Shown here one piece after another: positions 37,660-46,750 of a stretch of 64,000 nt of DNA. Position 1 is the stretch's first letter. Every line of letters starts with the position of its first letter. The notes under the pieces are model-generated. The model had not been told where the DNA came from, made no database searches, and saw only the letters and a program-made list of their open reading frames with translations. Source of the DNA: Methanothermococcus thermolithotrophicus DSM 2095 (lineage in GTDB: Archaea; AGJL01; Methanococci; Methanococcales; Methanococcaceae); NCBI RefSeq assembly GCF_946463545.1, contig NZ_OX296583.1, positions 558,001 to 622,000 of the forward strand, written 5' to 3'. Both the position numbers and the translations under genes were made by a program.

Positions 37660-38445
37660 ATGCAAATGGTTCCAACATCAGGATACGACAGAGCAATTAC
37701 AGTTTTTAGCCCTGAAGGAAGGCTTTACCAAGTCGAATACGCTAGGGAAGCGGTAAGAAGAGGTACTACAGCGGTGGGCATTAAATGTAAAAATGGGGTT
37801 ATTTTAGCTGTTGACAGAAGAATAACTAGTAATTTAATAGAAACGTGTTCAATTGAAAAGATATTCCAGATAGATGATCATATCGTGGCAGCTACCTCAG
37901 GTTTGGTTGCAGATGCTAGAGTATTAGTCGATAAAGCGAGAATAGAAGCCCAGGTAAATAAAATAACATACGGAGAGCCAGTGACTGTTGAATCTCTTGC
38001 AAAAAAAATCTGTGACATTAAACAGGCATACACACAACACGGTGGTGCGAGACCTTTTGGTGTAGCTTTACTAATAGCAGGTATAGACAGACATAGTGCA
38101 AGATTATTTGAAACCGATCCTAGTGGTGCTTTAATCGAATATAAGGCAACTGCAATAGGTTCTGGAAGACCGCTAGCAATGGAAATATTGGAAGAAAAAT
38201 ATAGTGAAGAGATAACTGTTAAAGAAGCTTTAGAATTGGCAATATATGCATTGAGCAAAACTACTGAAGAGTTAAAGCCTGAAAATATAGATATGGCGGT
38301 TATAAAAGATGACGATAAAATCGTAGAAAGAATACCTCTGGAAGAAATTGAAAAATTAGTTAAGAGAGCATCTGAAAAATTAGAGGCTGAAGAAGAAGAA
38401 AAAGAGAAAGAAGAGAAATCTGAAGAAGAAAAAGAAGAAGAATAA
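37660..38445 (+). CDS. psmA: Proteasome alpha subunit
   Basis: Outer-ring subunit of the 20S proteasome. 261 residues; N-terminal gate helix [21 protein letters not shown] is the alpha-subunit signature, followed by [20 protein letters not shown]. The C terminus is extended by an unusually charged Lys/Glu tail (about residues 233-261). Strong ribosome site GGAGGGAATTTT. Opens the archaeal superoperon psmA-sdo1-rpl37Ae-rpoP-brix-pcc1-pfdB. Confidence 0.96.
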   Translation: MQMVPTSGYDRAITVFSPEGRLYQVEYAREAVRRGTTAVGIKCKNGVILAVDRRITSNLIETCSIEKIFQIDDHIVAATSGLVADARVLVDKARIEAQVNKITYGEPVTVESLAKKICDIKQAYTQHGGARPFGVALLIAGIDRHSARLFETDPSGALIEYKATAIGSGRPLAMEILEEKYSEEITVKEALELAIYALSKTTEELKPENIDMAVIKDDDKIVERIPLEEIEKLVKRASEKLEAEEEEKEKEEKSEEEKEEE

Positions 38446-38611
38446 TATATTACCCTTTTTTAATCATATTTCTATTTTATATTTAGTTGGGGAGAATGGA
38501 TAATTAAGATCCAGGGGGCTACTGAGGTTTTGTTCAATATTTGCCAGTGTTGTTGAACATTTATTTTTAATTTAAATATGGAAAGGTATATAAATAAAAA
38601 GAAGGGATATT

Positions 38612-39316
38612 ATGGTGTCATTAGACAAGGCAGTTATAGCAAGATTTCAATCCCACGGGGAAAAGTTTGAAATACTTGTGGACCCTTATTTAGCAGCTAA
38701 ATTCAAAGAAGGGCAAAAAATAGATATTTCTGAAATTTTAGCAGCTGAAGCAGTTTATAAAGATTCTGGAAAAGGAGAAAAAGTTCCAGAAGATTTATTA
38801 AATAAAGTTTTTGGAACTACGGATGTTAAAGAAATAGCTAAAAAGATTATATTGAAAGGGCAAGTTCAACTTACTGCCCAACAAAGAAAGGAAATGAAGG
38901 AACAGAAAAAAAAGCAAATCATTTCCATAATCTCAAGAAACACCATAAATCCTCAAACAGATACTCCGCATCCTCCAAAAAGGATTGAAAACGCCCTAGA
39001 GGAAGCCAGGGTGAACATTGATATTTATAAAAGTGCTGAAGAACAAGTTCCAAACGTTATCAAAGAACTTAGGAAAATTTTACCTATTAAATTCGAAAAA
39101 AGAGATATTGCCGTTAGAATTCCCTCAGAGTATGCGGGGACAGCATACCATACGCTCCACGAGTATGGTACTATAAAACAGGAGGAATGGCAACCTGATG
39201 GTTCCCTAATAGTTGTTATTGAAATTCCGAGTGGGATTGAAAGTGAATTTTACGCACACTTAAATAAAATTACAAAGACAAACGTCCAAACAAAGATACT
39301 AAAAAGATACGACTAA
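38612..39316 (+). CDS. SBDS/Sdo1 ribosome maturation protein
   Basis: Archaeal orthologue of the Shwachman-Bodian-Diamond protein, which releases the anti-association factor aIF6 from new large subunits. 234 residues: FYSH domain at the N terminus ([21 protein letters not shown]), helical middle with [15 protein letters not shown], ferredoxin-like C-terminal domain. In many archaea the exosome genes rrp4, rrp41 and rrp42 come next; here the next gene is rpl37Ae, 36 bp on, consistent with the absence of exosome in Methanococcales. Confidence 0.94.
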   Translation: MVSLDKAVIARFQSHGEKFEILVDPYLAAKFKEGQKIDISEILAAEAVYKDSGKGEKVPEDLLNKVFGTTDVKEIAKKIILKGQVQLTAQQRKEMKEQKKKQIISIISRNTINPQTDTPHPPKRIENALEEARVNIDIYKSAEEQVPNVIKELRKILPIKFEKRDIAVRIPSEYAGTAYHTLHEYGTIKQEEWQPDGSLIVVIEIPSGIESEFYAHLNKITKTNVQTKILKRYD

Positions 39317-39352
39317 CAGTTAATAACAGTTAATTAAAAGGAAGGTGATATA

Positions 39353-39643
39353 ATGCCAGAATTTAGCCATACAAAAAAAGTAGGTTCAGCAGGAAGATTT
39401 GGATCAAGATACGGTAGAAAAATTAGAGTAAGATTAAGAGATGTTGAAATAAAACAAAAGAAAAACTATAAATGTCCAGTTTGTGGATTCCCTAAATTAA
39501 AAAGAATGAGTACATCAATCTGGGTCTGCAAAAAGTGTAACGCTAAAATAGCAGGAGGAGCTTACACTCCAGAAACTGGTGCTGGTAAAGTAGTAACCAA
39601 AGCTATCAGAAGAGTCATTGAAAGTAAAAGCAGAGAAATCTAA
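39353..39643 (+). CDS. rpl37ae: Large ribosomal subunit protein L37Ae
   Basis: Zinc-binding ribosomal protein (eL43) of 96 residues. Four-cysteine zinc ribbon CPVCGF ... CKKCNA around residues 42-63, basic N terminus with the SAGRFGSRYGRKIR segment. AAGGTGATATA precedes the ATG. In the superoperon between sdo1 and rpoP. Confidence 0.95.
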   Translation: MPEFSHTKKVGSAGRFGSRYGRKIRVRLRDVEIKQKKNYKCPVCGFPKLKRMSTSIWVCKKCNAKIAGGAYTPETGAGKVVTKAIRRVIESKSREI

Positions 39644-39773
39644 GATTTGAAGATCCTAAGAACCATAAGATACATATATTTCCTTTTTATCTTATTTGAT
39701 AAACACAATTACTATTTTGATTTTTTTGATATTAACTGATAGATGGTAAATATATCCCAATATTGGTGAGATT

Positions 39774-39914
39774 ATGGCAGAGTATAAATGTTCAAACTGT
39801 GGTAGAATCGTAACTTTAGATGAAATAGGCCTTAAAGCCAAGTGTCCACACTGTAGTAACAGAATATTGATAAAATTAAGACCAAGAATAGTTAAAAAAA
39901 TACAGGCTAGGTAA
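39774..39914 (+). CDS. rpoP: DNA-directed RNA polymerase subunit P
   Basis: 46-residue zinc-ribbon subunit, counterpart of eukaryotic Rpb12. Reads MAEYKCSNCGRIV, then AKCPHCSNRILIKLRP, with the CxxC pairs binding zinc and the conserved arginine-rich end. Its size hides it from most length cut-offs. GGTGAG five bases upstream of the ATG. Position between rpl37ae and the Brix gene is the usual archaeal order. Confidence 0.95.
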   Translation: MAEYKCSNCGRIVTLDEIGLKAKCPHCSNRILIKLRPRIVKKIQAR

Positions 39915-39952
39915 AATTCAGGAACTACAATATTTCCTAAAGGTTCGATAAA

Positions 39953-40471
39953 ATGATAATTACAACATCGAGAAAACCCTCTCAAAGAACAAGAAGTTTT
40001 GTAAAAGATTTAGCTTCTGTTTTAGGTATTAAAATATTAAATAGGGGGAAAACTCCATTAAAAGATATCCTTGAAACTTATGATAATTTCATAGTTGTCG
40101 AGGAATTCAAGGGAAATCCCGGAAAACTAAAATTTTACAATACTAAAAAGAACGAGGTACTCTCGTTAATAATTGCCACTAAGCTTCAAAAAGAAGTATG
40201 TGGGGAAAATGTGGGCATGATTAAAAAATTAGGTGCAGAATTTGATAAAAGCACCAGCGAATATAAAAATGTATTTTACGATTTTCTGTTCAAAAACTTG
40301 GATAGTTTTGACGAATTAAATGAAGATGATAATGAATCCAGTTTTAAAGTTGGCTTTAAAAAGTCGTCAAAAGATGATAATGTTTTTTATATTCAATTCT
40401 ACAAGGGAGATAAAGAATTGGGTCCACTAATCAAGGTCAAGTCTGTTAAAATAATGGATATTGAATCCTAA
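39953..40471 (+). CDS. Brix-domain ribosome biogenesis protein
   Basis: 172-residue archaeal Brix (Imp4-like) protein, expected to bind rRNA during large- or small-subunit assembly. N terminus IITTSRKPSQRTRSFVKDLA is the family hallmark; second half ends GPLIKVKSVKIMDIES. Ribosome site is weak (AGGTTCGAT). In the superoperon after rpoP and 9 bp before pcc1. Confidence 0.9.
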   Translation: MIITTSRKPSQRTRSFVKDLASVLGIKILNRGKTPLKDILETYDNFIVVEEFKGNPGKLKFYNTKKNEVLSLIIATKLQKEVCGENVGMIKKLGAEFDKSTSEYKNVFYDFLFKNLDSFDELNEDDNESSFKVGFKKSSKDDNVFYIQFYKGDKELGPLIKVKSVKIMDIES

Positions 40472-40480
40472 GTTGATAAT

Positions 40481-40741
40481 ATGGACGTTAAACCTTCTTT
40501 TAGTTTAAAGATAAAATTCGACTCTACAAAAGAGGCTAAGGTTGTCTATGAAAGTATTTTTTTAGAACATTTAGATTCTCAGATAAAATCAAAATGCGTT
40601 ATGAAACTTGAAGGAGATACCTTGTATTTAGAGGGGGCTGCCGATGAACTGAGTATTTTAAAAGCTTCCGTTTACTCCTACCTAAGATGGATAAAGGTTG
40701 CAGAAAATATATATAACCTAACAAGAAATGAAAATAAATGA
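40481..40741 (+). CDS. KEOPS complex subunit Pcc1
   Basis: 86-residue dimerisation subunit of KEOPS, the complex that makes N6-threonylcarbamoyladenosine at position 37 of ANN-decoding tRNAs. Pattern matches Pcc1: two-strand start SFSLKIKFDSTKEAKVVYESI and the end SILKASVYSYLRWIKVAENI. Usual location between Brix and prefoldin beta genes supports the call. GTTGATAAT precedes the ATG. Confidence 0.88.
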   Translation: MDVKPSFSLKIKFDSTKEAKVVYESIFLEHLDSQIKSKCVMKLEGDTLYLEGAADELSILKASVYSYLRWIKVAENIYNLTRNENK

Positions 40742-40755
40742 AAATAAGAACTAAA

Positions 40756-40891
40756 TATGGTGGTGTGCATTACGTACTTAATTAATGGATACAATTAATT
40801 TTGTTAATATAAAATTCTTGTTAAATCGAAATATAGGTTTTATTTACTTCATATATAATATTTTGATTTCACTTAATTGCACACCACTATA
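40756..40891. mobile_element. Candidate MITE, copy A
   Basis: 136 bp with terminal inverted repeats TATGGTGGTGTGCA (40756-40769) and TGCACACCACTATA (40878-40891), 13 of 14 matching, and possible 6-bp target duplication TAAATA on both sides (40752-40757, 40890-40895). A+T-rich interior without ORF. Shares its ends and length with copy B (19707-19847). It separates pcc1 from pfdB inside the superoperon, so it may contain or disrupt a promoter. Confidence 0.55.
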
Positions 40892-40962
40892 AATAACACT
40901 AACATATATAAACTCATAATTAATTTAATAATTAATATTATAATAAAAACAGGAGGGAAATT

Positions 40963-41301
40963 ATGGAATTACCACCAAATGTTCAAAATCAGTTAATGCA
41001 GTTTCAACAACTTCAACAGCAGTTACAAATGATAGTTTACCAAAAACAGCAAATAGAAACTCAGTTGAAAGAAATGGAAAAGGCTCTCGAAGAAATGGAA
41101 AAATCCACATCTAATGAAGTATTCAAAATGGCTGGGGGCATCCTTGTAAAGAGAGAAAAAGAAGAAGTTAAAGAAGAAATTAATGAAAAAATTGAAACTT
41201 TAAAGTTAAAAGTTACTAGCTTAGAAAAACAGGAAGAAAAAATGCAAAAAAGACTCATGGAATTACAGGAAAACCTACAAAAAAACCTACAAGGTAACTA
41301 A
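40963..41301 (+). CDS. pfdB: Prefoldin beta subunit
   Basis: Chaperone subunit, 112 residues, nearly all coiled coil: N-terminal helix rich in Gln/Leu ([16 protein letters not shown]), short beta hairpin [16 protein letters not shown]-terminal helix. Forms the alpha2-beta4 hexamer that delivers unfolded proteins to the thermosome. GGAGGG precedes the ATG. Last gene of the superoperon, followed 58 bp later by a DHH protein. Confidence 0.95.
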   Translation: MELPPNVQNQLMQFQQLQQQLQMIVYQKQQIETQLKEMEKALEEMEKSTSNEVFKMAGGILVKREKEEVKEEINEKIETLKLKVTSLEKQEEKMQKRLMELQENLQKNLQGN

Positions 41302-41359
41302 TATCTAAGTTTTTTTATTATTGTTTTATTAATTTTTTTATCTTTTTTAAGGTGCTTTT

Positions 41360-42358
41360 ATGAATGAACTACTGAAAAAGTATTTAAAAACTGCCAATGA
41401 AATACTGTTTCTATGTCACCACAATGCAGATCCTGATGCAATAGGTGCTGCAATTGGTTTAAAATATCTGGCAACTTCTTTTAAAAACCACAAATCCAAA
41501 AACATTAGAATTTCTGCCAATTCTGTAAGCAAGTTATCAAGATCCATTATAGAGGAACTAAACGAAGAAATAGAAATTGTAGAGTACCCTAAACTTCCAG
41601 AGCTCGTATTTTTAGTAGATACATCCAGCCTAAATCAAATAACGGTAAATGAAAATCAGTTAAAAGAATCAAAAGTAATTCTAATAGACCACCATAAAAA
41701 AACAGACCTGGTAAATATTTGTGATCTTTATATTGTTGATGAAAATTCGCCTTCCACATGTGAAATTGTTTCTAAGATTTTTCGAGATATGAACATATAC
41801 CCTCCAAAAAAGGTAAGAATGGCACTCTTGTGTGGCATACTCTACGATACAAAGCACCTTAAAATAGCAAAGGAATCCACCTTCAATATCATATCCTGGT
41901 TAATTAAGGATATAAGCTTCCAAAAAATTTTATATCTCCTTTCACAAGAGAGTGAGCCTAGTAAAAGAATTGCACACTTAAAAGCCTGTAGCAGGATGGA
42001 GTTAAAAGAATTAGATAAATATATTGTAGCTCTTTCACATATAAGCTCACATGAAGCATCCTGTGCAAAGACTATCGTCAGTATTGGAGCAGATGCTGCC
42101 TTTGTAGTTGCAGTTAGAAAAAGAGATAAAGAAATAAGAGTAAGTGCAAGATGTAGGAAGGCGCTATCTAAAAAGGTTCATCTCGGATATTTAATGGAAA
42201 AAATCGGAAAAGAACTTGGCGGGGAAGGTGGGGGCCATGCAGAAGCTGCAGGTTTAAATGCTAAGTATGAAAAAGGGAAAAGCAAAGACGAAGTTATAAA
42301 AGAAGTCCTTGAATTATGCTATACTTCGTTAGAAAAAGCCCTAAATAATAAAAATTAA
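41360..42358 (+). CDS. DHH-family phosphoesterase
   Basis: 332 residues with N-terminal DHH domain (CHHNADPDAIGAAIGL, FLVDTSS, LIDHHKK, LCGILYDTKHL) and C-terminal DHHA1 domain ending in GEGGGHAEAAG. Related to RecJ-like nucleases and oligoribonucleases; substrate not known from sequence. Methanococcal relatives of similar size have been reported as RecJ-type exonucleases, but I cannot say which subgroup this is. Start ATG after AAGGTGC. Confidence 0.88.
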   Translation: MNELLKKYLKTANEILFLCHHNADPDAIGAAIGLKYLATSFKNHKSKNIRISANSVSKLSRSIIEELNEEIEIVEYPKLPELVFLVDTSSLNQITVNENQLKESKVILIDHHKKTDLVNICDLYIVDENSPSTCEIVSKIFRDMNIYPPKKVRMALLCGILYDTKHLKIAKESTFNIISWLIKDISFQKILYLLSQESEPSKRIAHLKACSRMELKELDKYIVALSHISSHEASCAKTIVSIGADAAFVVAVRKRDKEIRVSARCRKALSKKVHLGYLMEKIGKELGGEGGGHAEAAGLNAKYEKGKSKDEVIKEVLELCYTSLEKALNNKN

Positions 42359-42360
42359 GA

Positions 42361-42900
42361 TTATGGATCCTGTATTTTAACATCATACTGACAAAAATCA
42401 TCTCCAAGACCTATACAATGGGTCTCGGTTGCCAGTACCTTTTTACACAATATATTTTCAAAACATCCTGCAATAAAGCCTCCTTCAAAATCACATAAAG
42501 TTTTTCCAACGTTAGGCAAACCCGTGCAAGTTATACAGTCATTTATCCTTATTTTTAATGGATTTTCGCTTATTATTTCAATATAACCCACATTATTACA
42601 TTTGCAGTATTCTATAAACCCCCATACTGAAGATAAGCTTAAAGACCTTCCAAACTGTTTTCCTATCGAATACAATAGGGAACCTACTTCCATATCCACA
42701 TTTCCCAAGTAATTTACAGGGATGCAACGAATAAATCTAAATAAACATATGTCAAATTCCCTTTCAGGAGTATTTCTATTTTCTTTTGATTGATTGACCA
42801 TAGATAGTATTTTCATATAAGATCTACAGAGCTCACCAGTGACTTCATCTAGGGGTATATTCAGACTTCTTGCAGTCTGAACTTTATATCTATTGTTCAT
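42361..42900 (-). CDS. V4R-domain (4-vinyl reductase-like) protein
   Basis: 179 residues. C-terminal two thirds resemble the V4R domain, a small-molecule-binding fold found in methanogens and in regulators: GSLLYSIGKQFGRSL, CITCTGLPNVGKTLCDFEGGFIAGCFE, TETHCIGLGDDFCQYDV. Seven to eight cysteines suggest metal or thiol chemistry. N-terminal 60 residues are unclassified. Start at 42900 where AGGGGATG fits; the frame runs open to 42948. Two bases after the convergent DHH gene. Confidence 0.8.
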   Translation of the reverse strand: MNNRYKVQTARSLNIPLDEVTGELCRSYMKILSMVNQSKENRNTPEREFDICLFRFIRCIPVNYLGNVDMEVGSLLYSIGKQFGRSLSLSSVWGFIEYCKCNNVGYIEIISENPLKIRINDCITCTGLPNVGKTLCDFEGGFIAGCFENILCKKVLATETHCIGLGDDFCQYDVKIQDP

Positions 42901-43012
42901 TATTTTCATCCCCTTTAAAACCATATAGTTATATGAGGAATATTGCATATAAAATGCGTGTGTTTAATCATAAAATTCTTAAAAGCAGTTTACGATTAAA
43001 AGGGAGGATATC

Positions 43013-43387
43013 ATGGTAAAAAAACTTGAAAAAGATGAGATATTTGACTCCTACTTCAAAAACTTAAGTGACCGAGAGAGGGCAGTTTTTGAGGGTGGAA
43101 TCACACTTGGAGCTCTATTCCATCAGTTTGTCGGAGCTCCTGTAAGTTTAAATACGAAAGAATCTCTGGAAAAAGCCATGGAAGAGTCTATGAAAAATCA
43201 GCCGTTTGTAGATGATATTGAAGTAAAAATAGTCGGAGACCTTAAAAAAGATTCCTATGTGTCCCTAACTGGGGAAATGCTGGATGTTAAACTTAAAATA
43301 AGGGTAAAAGAAACTGTTGCTATTTTAAAATTAAATTATGTTAAAGAAATTGACTATCCTTTGATGTATGTTGAAAAAATTGAATAA
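43013..43387 (+). CDS. mptD: Archaeal dihydroneopterin aldolase
   Basis: 124-residue enzyme of methanopterin synthesis, cleaving 7,8-dihydroneopterin to 6-hydroxymethyl-dihydropterin and glycolaldehyde. Recognised by ERAVFEGGITLGALFHQFVG near residue 22, the archaeal family distinct from bacterial FolB. GGGAGGAT precedes the ATG. Divergent from the V4R gene. Its 3' end runs directly into a hairpin repeat. Confidence 0.82.
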   Translation: MVKKLEKDEIFDSYFKNLSDRERAVFEGGITLGALFHQFVGAPVSLNTKESLEKAMEESMKNQPFVDDIEVKIVGDLKKDSYVSLTGEMLDVKLKIRVKETVAILKLNYVKEIDYPLMYVEKIE

Positions 43388-43438
43388 AAAATCCTGTAAG
43401 GGATTTATAGCTCACCTTCGTTTCACTCAGGTGATTAA
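43388..43438. repeat. Two-hairpin repeat after mptD
   Basis: Minus-strand reading gives the standard unit: TCACCTGAGTGAAACGAAGGTGA arms, linker GCTATA, AATCCC-tta-CAGGATT hairpin, then a degraded ATTCAATT end. In plus orientation it lies immediately after the mptD stop and may act as a transcription terminator. Confidence 0.65.
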
Positions 43439-43459
43439 ATAAAAAATTTATTTAATTTT

Positions 43460-45235
43460 TTAATTTATCCTAATGCCATATCCCCATGTATTTTCATTTT
43501 TTCCTGCCAACATGTCTATTATCGATGGTGAACTGTTATCCTCCACAAAGTAAGGGTTATAACTAATATCTCCTATTTCTCCGTAGTGAGTGCTATAATC
43601 TCTTGGAGGAGATATGTAAATAAGCTTTTTGTCAGTAATGACTATAGGCTCTTTTTCAGCATACTTTCTTACTCTGAAGTTGTCAAAGTATATATCTTGA
43701 CCTGGAGAGTTAAATCCCGCGGAAGTACCAAGTTCAAAGTAATTTCCATGGGTATCCGGTACATTATAATTTATCATCCAATCTGGCTCATTGTTATTTA
43801 GGTAATCGTCTATTGTATAATATTTACCAGATACCATTCTATTATTTACTATTTGTATTTTTACCCTGTACCAAGTAAGGATACGTGGTACTTCATTAGC
43901 ATTGATTTCAAGCCGAGCTCTATGAATGTCCAGAATATTACTTTTGCCGGCACTACCATTTTCTGGATATTCATGACTTATCTGTAAATTATCAAAATCA
44001 TTATCATATGCTAACCAGATTAAATCGCCATTTGGTATGAATTGAAGAGCAGCCCCATTTCCATCCACTCTCCCTCCCAATTCCAACGTATAGAATTCAT
44101 CAGGATGCCTGTCATCGTTGAAGTAGCTCTTATTTGCAAAATATCCTACCATTATATTTGGGGTGTTATATGAAGTACTATATCCCTTGGCATCGACTTC
44201 AATTATATAACTATCCAAGTTCGTATTATCCTGCGAAATCATTCTAGCAACGGGTGGAGCCTTCTCATACTGAATCATTTGTTTATTATACAATTCATTA
44301 TATAGCGGACTATCAACCTCGCCATAGTTCCAACCTGAATTAATGGATGTGTAATTCCATTTGTAGTTTATGGAATTTTTATCCTCAAAATCATCAAACA
44401 ACTCAAATACCAAATCCCCATTACTGGATGTACTATAATAGGTTGAAACAATTTTCACTACTGCATTACCATTTGCATCAATATTGGGCACTTTTATCCA
44501 AACTATGGCTTTATTGGCCACATTATCCCAATATTCTATCCAATATGGAATCGTGTTGTTATTTTCATCATAGAACCCCAAACCTATTCCATCAGGGTCA
44601 CTACTAAAATCATAATTGGAGTTATCTAATATTATCTTTACCTGAAAATCAGTTAAACTATAGTTGTTTGGATTGTAGATTGTAATAAAACCCCTGCCAG
44701 ATGATTTTACATAGTGATATGCATCTATAACAGTTTTTACAGTGCAGTATTGATAGGAATTTATAGATTTTGACTTAAATACCCCATCTTTAGATAACGT
44801 ATAATTAAATGAATAACCTACTTTAAAAGTAAATCCATCCACCATTGATATATTGGTTATGTTAAAATCATAGGTTAGATTATATCCTGATTTACCATAT
44901 TCCTTACTAACATTTTTCAAATAGTTATTAACCATTTTTGACACGTTAGTTTCTAAAAACAATAGAACCTCGTCTGTACTATTAAAAAATGGGTCTGTTT
45001 CTCCCGAATTATACTTATTTATAACCCTGAGCTCTGCATCGTTTAGTACCTTGTTAAATACGATAGGAAGGGAAGTTTCAACAGCATTTTCAACTGTTGA
45101 TGATTTTAAATCCACAGAGGATGCCTTCATTTCATTTAAAACTTGATCTTTTTGAATATCAATTGTTTGATAAAGTAAAGTACCCGTAAGGAACAACAAT
45201 AAAACAAGTGTAGTCATTGTTTGAGATAGGTACAT
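43460..45235 (-). CDS. Secreted DUF2341-type protein of the pilus cluster
   Basis: 591 residues. N-terminal hydrophobic segment (residues 6-22, TMTTLVLLLFLTGTLLYQ) anchors or exports it; the rest is extracytoplasmic, rich in Asn, Asp, Ser, Tyr with many N-glycosylation sequons (NYT, NNT, NVS). Residues about 180-270 match a DUF2341 module (VKIILDNSNYDFSSDPDG, GLGFYDENNNTIPYW), followed by a concanavalin-like jelly-roll region (about 280-530). Likely a cell-surface adhesin or minor pilus component. GGTGAT before ATG; 3 bp after the stop of the upstream gene. Confidence 0.8.
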   Translation of the reverse strand: MYLSQTMTTLVLLLFLTGTLLYQTIDIQKDQVLNEMKASSVDLKSSTVENAVETSLPIVFNKVLNDAELRVINKYNSGETDPFFNSTDEVLLFLETNVSKMVNNYLKNVSKEYGKSGYNLTYDFNITNISMVDGFTFKVGYSFNYTLSKDGVFKSKSINSYQYCTVKTVIDAYHYVKSSGRGFITIYNPNNYSLTDFQVKIILDNSNYDFSSDPDGIGLGFYDENNNTIPYWIEYWDNVANKAIVWIKVPNIDANGNAVVKIVSTYYSTSSNGDLVFELFDDFEDKNSINYKWNYTSINSGWNYGEVDSPLYNELYNKQMIQYEKAPPVARMISQDNTNLDSYIIEVDAKGYSTSYNTPNIMVGYFANKSYFNDDRHPDEFYTLELGGRVDGNGAALQFIPNGDLIWLAYDNDFDNLQISHEYPENGSAGKSNILDIHRARLEINANEVPRILTWYRVKIQIVNNRMVSGKYYTIDDYLNNNEPDWMINYNVPDTHGNYFELGTSAGFNSPGQDIYFDNFRVRKYAEKEPIVITDKKLIYISPPRDYSTHYGEIGDISYNPYFVEDNSSPSIIDMLAGKNENTWGYGIRIN

Positions 45236-45238
45236 TTT

Positions 45239-45790
45239 TTAATCACCATAAACCTTCAGTGTTACTTTTATAGGAGTATTATTTTTAAAATAAAAAATGG
45301 CTTTTTTGTAATGATAAGAACGGTAAATATCCTTTTTCAAATGGTTATATGCATCCTCCTCGCTTATAAAGTGCTTATCAGTAATTTTTAATTCGTTATC
45401 GTCTCCATAAACACCATACCATCCCTCAGTTCTGTTCATTAGAATTACAGCTGAAACTAGTACAAAATTACTGGTGTTTATTCCTTCGTTGGTGTTTGTT
45501 CCATTGACGCTGTAGTTTCCTATTGTTAAATTGTAATTTCTAAACCTTATCCTGTTTTTAATTACCTTTTCTGCCACATCAGCATTGTTGTTATTCATAA
45601 GCAGTATTGCAGTTTCAAGGGTTCCATCTGTGACAAGAGTTTTCAGTTGATACGTAACCTTATCGTGTAAAATGTTTGTTTTTATCGCATCCATATAGTT
45701 ATCCGTGTGTTCCACCATAGAAGAAGTAAAAAAAGCCATTCCAACTAACATAATAAGAACAGCAGCTACTAAATCACTATCAAACAGCAT
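45239..45790 (-). CDS. Pilus-cluster protein with N-terminal membrane anchor
   Basis: 183 residues of unknown family. One hydrophobic stretch near the start (DLVAAVLIMLVGMAFFTSSMV), then an extracytoplasmic domain with several N-glycosylation sequons (NLT, NYS, NGT). No class III signal motif, so it resembles a pseudopilin-like minor component only by size and topology. Tightly packed between its neighbours (3 and 10 bp), pointing to one transcript. Confidence 0.75.
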   Translation of the reverse strand: MLFDSDLVAAVLIMLVGMAFFTSSMVEHTDNYMDAIKTNILHDKVTYQLKTLVTDGTLETAILLMNNNNADVAEKVIKNRIRFRNYNLTIGNYSVNGTNTNEGINTSNFVLVSAVILMNRTEGWYGVYGDDNELKITDKHFISEEDAYNHLKKDIYRSYHYKKAIFYFKNNTPIKVTLKVYGD

Positions 45791-45800
45791 ATAAAATCAC

Positions 45801-46649
45801 CTAATTCATATCAACAATACCTGATATATTGTAAGGCCTGAGCTGTGCCACATAAATTGTAGAGGATTGATTGTAAACAATGGTTATATTAACAGGTATG
45901 CCATTTGCGGTACTCAATAATCTAATTTCATTAGGTTCGTAACCATCTGAATTATAAGTTGCTATAACCTTTCCAAACTCTGTTATACTCGGCGTATTAC
46001 TTACAGTTAATTTAAATGGCACTCCATTAACAGAAAATATGGCTATTTCATTGGAGGATGTATTGATGGTGGATGCGTTAATATAAACGAGCTCTGATGA
46101 ATTTCCAACTGCAAAATATAATATATCCCCTTCTTTTAGAATTTCATATATTCTACTCGTATTTGAATATCTATATGTTTTTATAGGTACAAGAAGGTTT
46201 CTAGTCTTTACATACGAGTTGTTACCATATTCAGCGATATATTCTATAGATGTTGTACTAACATTTGATGTATAACCACCTATTGAAACATTAAAATGAA
46301 CACATTTCACTGGATCCTCTGTATTTGTATCCAAACTATCTATGGCATAAATATCAAATGTCCCAGGTATTTTCTTAGAGTTACCGTATCTAATTGTTAG
46401 GTTGCCTAAAAATCCTTTATAACTATCATTATAATTATCTGAAGGAAATTCATGCTCTTTAAATAACATGTCTGTCATCAAGTTAGCTTTTTCAAAATCT
46501 TCAATATTTCTTCTTTCCTCCTGAAAAGATAGGTAATTATGAGAATACGTAAAGTATGTTATGTAAAATAGTACTACAAACAACATGGCCACTACTACAG
46601 CCTCATAGGTAAATACATAACCTTTATTTGATTTTAATTTTGCTAACAT
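45801..46649 (-). CDS. Pilus-cluster membrane-anchored protein
   Basis: 282 residues of unknown family. After a basic N terminus (LAKLKSNKGYVF) comes a hydrophobic segment EAVVVAMLFVVLFYITYF, then a glycosylation-sequon-rich extracellular part. The KGYVFTYEAV region is similar in layout to a class III prepilin cleavage site (Gly followed by aromatic and Glu at +5), though the Q at +1 is missing. Start moved to 46649, where GAGGGG sits seven bases upstream; the ORF opens at 46697. Confidence 0.72.
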   Translation of the reverse strand: MLAKLKSNKGYVFTYEAVVVAMLFVVLFYITYFTYSHNYLSFQEERRNIEDFEKANLMTDMLFKEHEFPSDNYNDSYKGFLGNLTIRYGNSKKIPGTFDIYAIDSLDTNTEDPVKCVHFNVSIGGYTSNVSTTSIEYIAEYGNNSYVKTRNLLVPIKTYRYSNTSRIYEILKEGDILYFAVGNSSELVYINASTINTSSNEIAIFSVNGVPFKLTVSNTPSITEFGKVIATYNSDGYEPNEIRLLSTANGIPVNITIVYNQSSTIYVAQLRPYNISGIVDMN

Positions 46650-46750
46650 AATACCCCTCAATAACATATATCCTAAAAACCTCTCTCCATATAACAAGTA
46701 AATATATCAAATATCAATAAACTTTAAAATTTATTAAAAAAGTTCTTTAA

